A stretch of 37,440 bases of DNA. Source: Vulcanimicrobiota bacterium (GTDB lineage Bacteria; Pseudomonadota; Gammaproteobacteria; Xanthomonadales; Rhodanobacteraceae). The position numbers were made by a program, and so were the translations under genes. Shown here piece after piece: positions 33,235-37,440 of this stretch. The DNA is taken from contig CAJCJD010000094.1 of assembly GCA_903970555.1 (NCBI GenBank), positions 1 through 37,440 on the forward strand, written 5' to 3'. Under the pieces are notes generated by a model. That model saw nothing but the letters and a program-made list of their open reading frames with translations. It did no database searches and was not told where the DNA came from. Numbering within the stretch: the stretch's first letter is position 1; each line of letters starts with the position of its first letter.

Positions 33235-34432
33235 GACGGGCTTGCGTCGCACCACCGAAACGCTTGCCGTAGAGCTGGCATCGGCGCTGCCGGGCAGCAC
33301 GACGCCAGCGTGGAACGAACTTGAATGGAAGCTGGCGTCGGCGGTTGCCGCCGCACACGGCGTGTCGTCGTTGCTTTGCAAACGCTCCACGTGGAAAAAC
33401 CCTGCATGGAGTTCGTTTCTCGAAAGTCAGCGTGAGCACGTCGAACATCGTCATCAGCGCATCGAAACGCTGCTAAAGCGCCTGCATGCTGCCGCACGCG
33501 ATGTAGGAGTGGCCATGGTCCCTTTGAAAGGCTCCGCGTTGCATGCACTGGGGCTTTATACGCCGGGTGACCGCCCCATGGCCGATATCGATCTGCTGGT
33601 GCAAGAGGGCGACGTCGCGCGTGTGACCGACCTTCTACAAAAGCTTGGTTACGTCGAATCATTTGTGCAATGGAAGCACAGGGTATTCAAACCCGCTGCA
33701 GGCGAGCCACTTGTCGGGTTGGGCGAACATCGAGACACCCCCATCAATATCGAACTGCATACGCGAATTCAGGAGCGTCTACCGATCACCACGGTCGATA
33801 TCACCGCGCGTATCTATCCAAGGAAGCCTCAGCCAGGCTTGAATCCCTACCCATCCCTCGGTGCGTTGATGAGCCACCTGTTGTTGCACGCGGCCGGCAA
33901 CATGTGCGGACGCAGTTTGCGACTGTTGCACTTGCACGACATCTCGCTATTGGCAGCGCGAATGAGCGCAAGCGATTGGGACATCTTGTGGGACGGACGC
34001 GCGGCCGAGCATCCCTGGTGGGCGATGCCACCGCTGCGATTGGTCGATCGTTATTACACCCAAGCCATACCCCGCTCTCTCTTTGGGCGACTCGACCGCG
34101 ACTGCCCGCCCCTGCTTCGGATGATTTCGCGACGTCAAACGCTGACGAAGGTTTCATGCTCGGAACTTTGGCTACACGCACTGGCTGGCATCGAATGGTC
34201 CCGCTCTATGCGCGAAGTTGCGCACTACATTGGCAATCGCGTAAGACCCACTGACGAAGCGACAAAGGAACGCGCCGACATGGTGCGTACCCAACTTTGG
34301 CTTCAGGGGCAAAGCTGGGTGACATCGACGCATAGGCGCCGCATCCTCACCTGGCTCACGCGGCCGGTGCCGCGGATGGATACGCTATACGTGGTGCGCG
34401 CCGCCCTGGACCACGCGGCTTCTGTAGCCTAA
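33140..34432 (+). CDS. Nucleotidyltransferase-family protein (NTP_transf_5 type)
   Basis: About 430 residues. The motif series is VPLKGSALHALGLYTPGDRPMADIDLLV, with the metal-binding D-x-D near residues 149-151, then LQKLGYVES and INIELHTRI with a conserved Glu/His pair. This is the pattern of the uncharacterised nucleotidyltransferase family PF14907. Later parts (LMSHLLLHAAGN, LLHLHDISLLAAR) are also typical. The family is often found beside HPr-kinase-like genes in exosortase loci and lasso-peptide clusters. The start is uncertain: ATG at 33140 overlaps the upstream gene by 95 bases, while ATG at 33209 would overlap by 26; neither has a strong ribosome-binding site. Its TAA overlaps the stop of the converging glycosyltransferase gene. 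The acceptor is unknown. Confidence 0.85.
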   Translation: MSTETRMPHRRTQQSQLTLSRCLMLPPLKTVKTGLRRTTETLAVELASALPGSTTPAWNELEWKLASAVAAAHGVSSLLCKRSTWKNPAWSSFLESQREHVEHRHQRIETLLKRLHAAARDVGVAMVPLKGSALHALGLYTPGDRPMADIDLLVQEGDVARVTDLLQKLGYVESFVQWKHRVFKPAAGEPLVGLGEHRDTPINIELHTRIQERLPITTVDITARIYPRKPQPGLNPYPSLGALMSHLLLHAAGNMCGRSLRLLHLHDISLLAARMSASDWDILWDGRAAEHPWWAMPPLRLVDRYYTQAIPRSLFGRLDRDCPPLLRMISRRQTLTKVSCSELWLHALAGIEWSRSMREVAHYIGNRVRPTDEATKERADMVRTQLWLQGQSWVTSTHRRRILTWLTRPVPRMDTLYVVRAALDHAASVA

Positions 34433-35544
34433 CGCGAACGATTTGCTTCGTCGCGAAATTGAAGATACAGCGTCTCAAACGACCGCGCGGTGTAGTCGGC
34501 ATCCTCCGACATCGCGCGCTGCTGCGCTGCTTCGGCCAGGCGGAGGCGTAGGTCCTCATCCGTCAATACGCTACGGATGGCATTCGCCAGTGCGGCATGG
34601 TCCTCCACGGGAACAGCCAATGCAGCCGACGGCGACCACTCTGCAATATGTCCAACTGCCGTGCCGACCGTGGGCACGCCTACCAATGCGGCTTCGAGCA
34701 TGACCAGCGGCCCTGCCTCATGCAGCGACGACATCACCAATAGATCGGCCGACGCCATGATCGGCCGCAATTCACGCTGTGTCTTGAACCCTAGAAAGTG
34801 GACGCGCCGCTCTAATCCAAGCTGCTGGACCAGTCCATTCATTTCGCCTTGCAACGTATCGTAGCCAACGATGTCTATCTCAAATTCCAGCCCTGCTTCG
34901 GCCAAGGCGGCTAACGCCCGTAGCAAGGTCGGCTGATCCTTTACACGATTGAGGCTGGCGACGTGGATCAGCCGCGCATGTTTCGTGTTGCGAAGACGTG
35001 GAGCAAGCGGAGGCCACGCGTCCACGTCGACACCCAGTGGTATACGCTGTGCCTTAAGACCGAGCACACGTAACGATTCAATGATGGGCGCACTGGCTGC
35101 CGTGATGGCATGGGCACCGCGTAGCACAACCGCTTCACGCAGACGCCCTTTCCATTTGCGCCGGCCACCATAGCCGATCTCATGCAGTGCGACGAGCTCG
35201 CCACCGGCAATATGCACCAGGCTCGGTAGACGCAGCCATGTTGCCGCGGCAACGGCGACGAAGCTGCAGGAGCCTGAAAAGATGGCCTGGATCACATCAA
35301 ATGGCGCACGGCGATGCTCGGCGCGAATCGCCGCAACGGCACGTAGACGTGGCCATCCGTCGCCAATGTTATGAATGGTGGCGCCAACAAGTTTCCACTG
35401 GCCCGCTGCAGCTTCCTGTCGCAACGCGAACACATGGACGTCGTGCGTTCGCGCCAACCTCTCGATCAGCGCCAACAGCACCGGAATGACACGAAACTCG
35501 CCCGTACGATCGACACCACCGGGCACGACCAGTGCGAGCTTCAT
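34429..35544 (-). CDS. GT-B glycosyltransferase (GT4-like)
   Basis: 371 residues. It adds a sugar from a nucleotide sugar to the growing lipid-linked glycan on the cytoplasmic side. The N-terminal Rossmann half starts LALVVPGGVDRTGEFRVIPVLLALIERLA, with IAGGELVALHEIGYGGRRKWKGRL near the middle. The C-terminal half has ARLIHVASLNRVKDQPTLLRAL, IDIVGYDTLQGEM, VHFLGFKTQRELRPIMASADLLVMSSLHEAGPLVMLEAALVG, which carries the E-x7-E type donor motif, and VPTVGTAVGHIAEW. The ATG at 35544 overlaps the stop of the upstream glycosyltransferase by four bases, and the frame extends to 35679 only through that gene. The donor and acceptor cannot be predicted. It forms an operon with the upstream transferase and radical SAM gene. 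Confidence 0.93.
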   Translation of the reverse strand: MKLALVVPGGVDRTGEFRVIPVLLALIERLARTHDVHVFALRQEAAAGQWKLVGATIHNIGDGWPRLRAVAAIRAEHRRAPFDVIQAIFSGSCSFVAVAAATWLRLPSLVHIAGGELVALHEIGYGGRRKWKGRLREAVVLRGAHAITAASAPIIESLRVLGLKAQRIPLGVDVDAWPPLAPRLRNTKHARLIHVASLNRVKDQPTLLRALAALAEAGLEFEIDIVGYDTLQGEMNGLVQQLGLERRVHFLGFKTQRELRPIMASADLLVMSSLHEAGPLVMLEAALVGVPTVGTAVGHIAEWSPSAALAVPVEDHAALANAIRSVLTDEDLRLRLAEAAQQRAMSEDADYTARSFETLYLQFRDEANRSR

Positions 35545-36665
35545 CGCATCCTCCGTCGCCGATCGTAATAGATCTGCGCGTACGCCTCCGTCCATTGACG
35601 GCCGACCGCCGCGAATGACAGCGCAGCATCGAAGTGGGCACGCACGCGTTCCGGCGACGGCCGATTTGCGGCGCTGCATACTAGCGCCTCGGCCAGCCGT
35701 GCCGCGTTACCAGAGGGCCATAGATGGCCGACATAGCCTCCCGTAAGCGCGCGGAACGAGGGAATGTCCGTGACAATGGGCGTTACGCCACAAGCCAGCG
35801 CCTCCAGCACGGCATAGCCGCAGCTTTCGGCGAGACTACCGGAAACGAATAGATCGGCGGCACGCATCAATGGCTCGATGCGCGCGTGCTCAACCTTGCC
35901 TAGCAGATGTACACGGCCAGCAAGTTGAGGGTAGCGTTCAATGCGCCGTTGTACGTCTTGGAGCAATGGCGCATTACCAAACGCGCACCATAGTTGCAAG
36001 CCAGGAAGCCGTAGCGCCGCCTCTGCCACACCATCCAGCACTGTCAAAGGATCTTTGCCTTCGCTCAGATGTCCGACCCAAAGCACGCAAGGATCGCCAT
36101 AAAGCCCTGTCTCGGCGCGGGCATGGGCTCGGCTCCCCATGGTGAAGCGACTGCTGGATTCCGGTATCGCGAATAAGCGTGCATCGGCTCCGAACAAGCC
36201 GGCATCTCTAAACGGCTTCGCTAGCTCGGGCGCGGTGAAGGCAACGCCAGAAGCCACCGTGTACCACTGCCGCCACCGTGAACGTGTCCACCAGCGCGGC
36301 GTTCGATCGGCGTGATCCTGGAAAAGAATCGGCAGTAGCGGCAGGCACTGCGATATGGCGAATGCGTCTTCGGCAAAGCCCAACCCATGCACATGTATGA
36401 CATCGGCCTTGATATGACTGAGCAGCCGGGCGAAGCTGTTCGCGCGGCCCGCTGATTCGTCGGTTTCAAGAAAGTGGTAGTCGATATCGTTACGTATCAC
36501 GTGCTCCGTACGTGCCGCTGCCTGTATCACCGATATGCGAGTTCCGGCGCTGGAAGCCGCCTCAGGTATATCCACCAAGGAAGGCCATTGTTCGAAAACC
36601 TCGGTGGGCGTGCAGCCTTCCGGCGCCGGGAAGAAATTGATTTGAGCAACGTGTAGCGGCCGCAT
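35541..36665 (-). CDS. GT-B glycosyltransferase (GT4-like)
   Basis: 374 residues. The N-terminal half has HVAQINFFPAPEGCTPTEVFEQWPSLVD and ADVIHVHGLGFAEDAFAIS. The C-terminal half has VLWVGHLSEGKDPLTVLDGVAEA, AGRVHLLGKVEHARIEPLMRAADLFVSGSLAESCGYAVLEALACGVTPIVTD, which carries the E-x7-E motif. It is a retaining GT4-type enzyme by pattern, cytoplasmic and likely membrane-associated. It lies four bases after the radical SAM stop and overlaps the next glycosyltransferase by four bases, so the three genes are one operon. The two adjacent glycosyltransferases are clearly different sequences, so they probably add different sugars. Donor specificity is unknown. Confidence 0.93.
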   Translation of the reverse strand: MRPLHVAQINFFPAPEGCTPTEVFEQWPSLVDIPEAASSAGTRISVIQAAARTEHVIRNDIDYHFLETDESAGRANSFARLLSHIKADVIHVHGLGFAEDAFAISQCLPLLPILFQDHADRTPRWWTRSRWRQWYTVASGVAFTAPELAKPFRDAGLFGADARLFAIPESSSRFTMGSRAHARAETGLYGDPCVLWVGHLSEGKDPLTVLDGVAEAALRLPGLQLWCAFGNAPLLQDVQRRIERYPQLAGRVHLLGKVEHARIEPLMRAADLFVSGSLAESCGYAVLEALACGVTPIVTDIPSFRALTGGYVGHLWPSGNAARLAEALVCSAANRPSPERVRAHFDAALSFAAVGRQWTEAYAQIYYDRRRRMR

Positions 36666-36669
36666 CGAT

Positions 36670-37440
36670 TCAGAGCCCGGAAACTTGCGGCATACGCAAG
36701 CGCACCAGTCGGTTGGCCAGATTCAGTTCCCACGGGCGATCGTATTTGCGATGGCGATAGCGCCACGAAGCCATGGCACTCAAGCCGCGCTTGGCCCAGG
36801 TTGGCGAGCGCAAATCTTGTGCGGTTGGAAAGCGGCAACGTAAAACCGTAACGAAGTCGCGGATGTGTTGACGCAACTCGTCGGTCAGCCAAGGCGCATC
36901 GGCATGGCAGGCGTAGTCGACCCAACGAGGCTGCATCCACTCTTCCGGGGTTTTCGGAAACACAACGGGATCTCCGTGGAGATCGAGAAGCGGTGCGCCG
37001 ATGTGTTTGCCACGATCTTTTTCGTGCTTACTGCTATCCGGTAACGGCGTGTAGATGTAGACGATGATTTCGGAGGCGGGATTGATCCGCTTGAGTTCGC
37101 GGATGAACTCGAAGGTGTGCTCGGTTTCTTCCACCGTGTTGACCGGCGGCGCCACCATGAAGGACAACTCGGGGATCACGCCGTTGCGCCGACACAGTTC
37201 GGCCACCTGCAGCGTCTGGTCGGGGCGCGTGCCCTTGCGGATCTCCTTGAGCATGGCACCGCTCGGCGACTCGGCGCCCACGTAGGCCATGCGCAGACGA
37301 CTGGCGCGAACCAGATCCCAGGTGCTCTGCGAAAGATTCAACAGCGCGTCGGAGCGCGCGTAGCACCACCACGGCATTTCCAGTTTCGCCATGACTTCGA
37401 GCAGCGGGATCATGTCCACTTCGCGATCGAAGAAGTTGTG
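36670..37440 (-). CDS. Radical SAM enzyme, C-terminal part (5' end off the right edge)
   Basis: The open frame runs past the right edge: codons continue above 37419 as HNFFDRE, so the GTG there is not the start. At least 256 residues are visible. They hold the second half of a radical SAM barrel: WWCYARSDALLNLSQ, MAYVGAESPSGAMLKEIRKGT, LCRRNGVIPELSFMVAPP and IIVYIYTPLPDS. This matches B12-type radical SAM enzymes related to those of lipid and glycan loci. The iron-sulfur cysteine cluster must lie to the right. It is probably the first visible gene of the operon with two glycosyltransferases. Its relation to the other radical SAM protein at 31723 is distant. Confidence 0.88.
   Translation of the reverse strand, partial: HNFFDREVDMIPLLEVMAKLEMPWWCYARSDALLNLSQSTWDLVRASRLRMAYVGAESPSGAMLKEIRKGTRPDQTLQVAELCRRNGVIPELSFMVAPPVNTVEETEHTFEFIRELKRINPASEIIVYIYTPLPDSSKHEKDRGKHIGAPLLDLHGDPVVFPKTPEEWMQPRWVDYACHADAPWLTDELRQHIRDFVTVLRCRFPTAQDLRSPTWAKRGLSAMASWRYRHRKYDRPWELNLANRLVRLRMPQVSGL

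Noticed and set aside
28486..34432. A complete lasso-peptide gene cluster
   Set aside because: The kinase, nucleotidyltransferase and exporter fit, but no precursor, leader peptidase or asparagine-synthetase-like cyclase is present in the window.

Overview
The window reads as chromosomal DNA of a moderately high-GC Gram-negative bacterium. Gene content (a Wzx/Wzy-type exopolysaccharide locus with exosortase-A-style accessory genes, a FixL/FixJ-type signalling trio, DksA-like and DUF3011 proteins, exported epoxide hydrolase) suggests a gammaproteobacterium near Xanthomonadales/Rhodanobacteraceae. That placement is an inference; no rRNA or tRNA gene is present to confirm it.

Three blocks are visible. 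(1) Positions 1-7918, minus strand: a tightly packed exopolysaccharide export operon. In transcription order it holds a Wza-like lipoprotein, a Wzz-like chain-length protein, a degenerate tyrosine-autokinase-like ATPase, an outer-membrane beta-barrel protein, two alpha/beta hydrolases of the kind found in exosortase-A loci, a UDP-glucose 4-epimerase, and a secreted RIFT-barrel protein running off the left edge. Several of its genes overlap by 1-4 bases. A YdcF-family membrane protein is divergent from it at 8147.

(2) Positions about 8.9-27 kb: a block with no obvious polysaccharide role. It has a phosphopantetheinyl transferase, transketolase, two paralogous crotonase-family genes (one with a signal peptide), a GlcG/HbpS-like protein, a DJ-1/PfpI protein, a cysteine-free DksA-like protein, a DUF3011 protein, a chloroperoxidase-like hydrolase, an exported epoxide hydrolase, a 4-OT-type tautomerase, a histidine kinase with a single-domain receiver and a FixJ-type regulator, a short-chain dehydrogenase, an EmrB/QacA-type exporter and a periplasmic DUF5666-like protein. 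It looks like a stress/detoxification block.

(3) Positions 27193-37440: a second polysaccharide or glycoconjugate block. It has an O-antigen-ligase/polymerase-type membrane protein, an ABC exporter, an HPr-kinase-like protein, a B12-type radical SAM enzyme, a nucleotidyltransferase of the NTP_transf_5 type, two GT-B glycosyltransferases and a second radical SAM enzyme cut by the right edge. The kinase, radical SAM, nucleotidyltransferase and ABC exporter together resemble parts of peptide-modification systems. They are the best candidate here for something not yet described.

Blocks 1 and 3 together would supply polymer synthesis, polymerisation, chain-length control and export. No exosortase, PEP-CTERM protein, initiating glycosyltransferase or Wzx flippase is seen in the window, so the rest of the locus probably lies outside it. 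No insertion sequence, integrase, CRISPR array, tRNA or rRNA was recognised.
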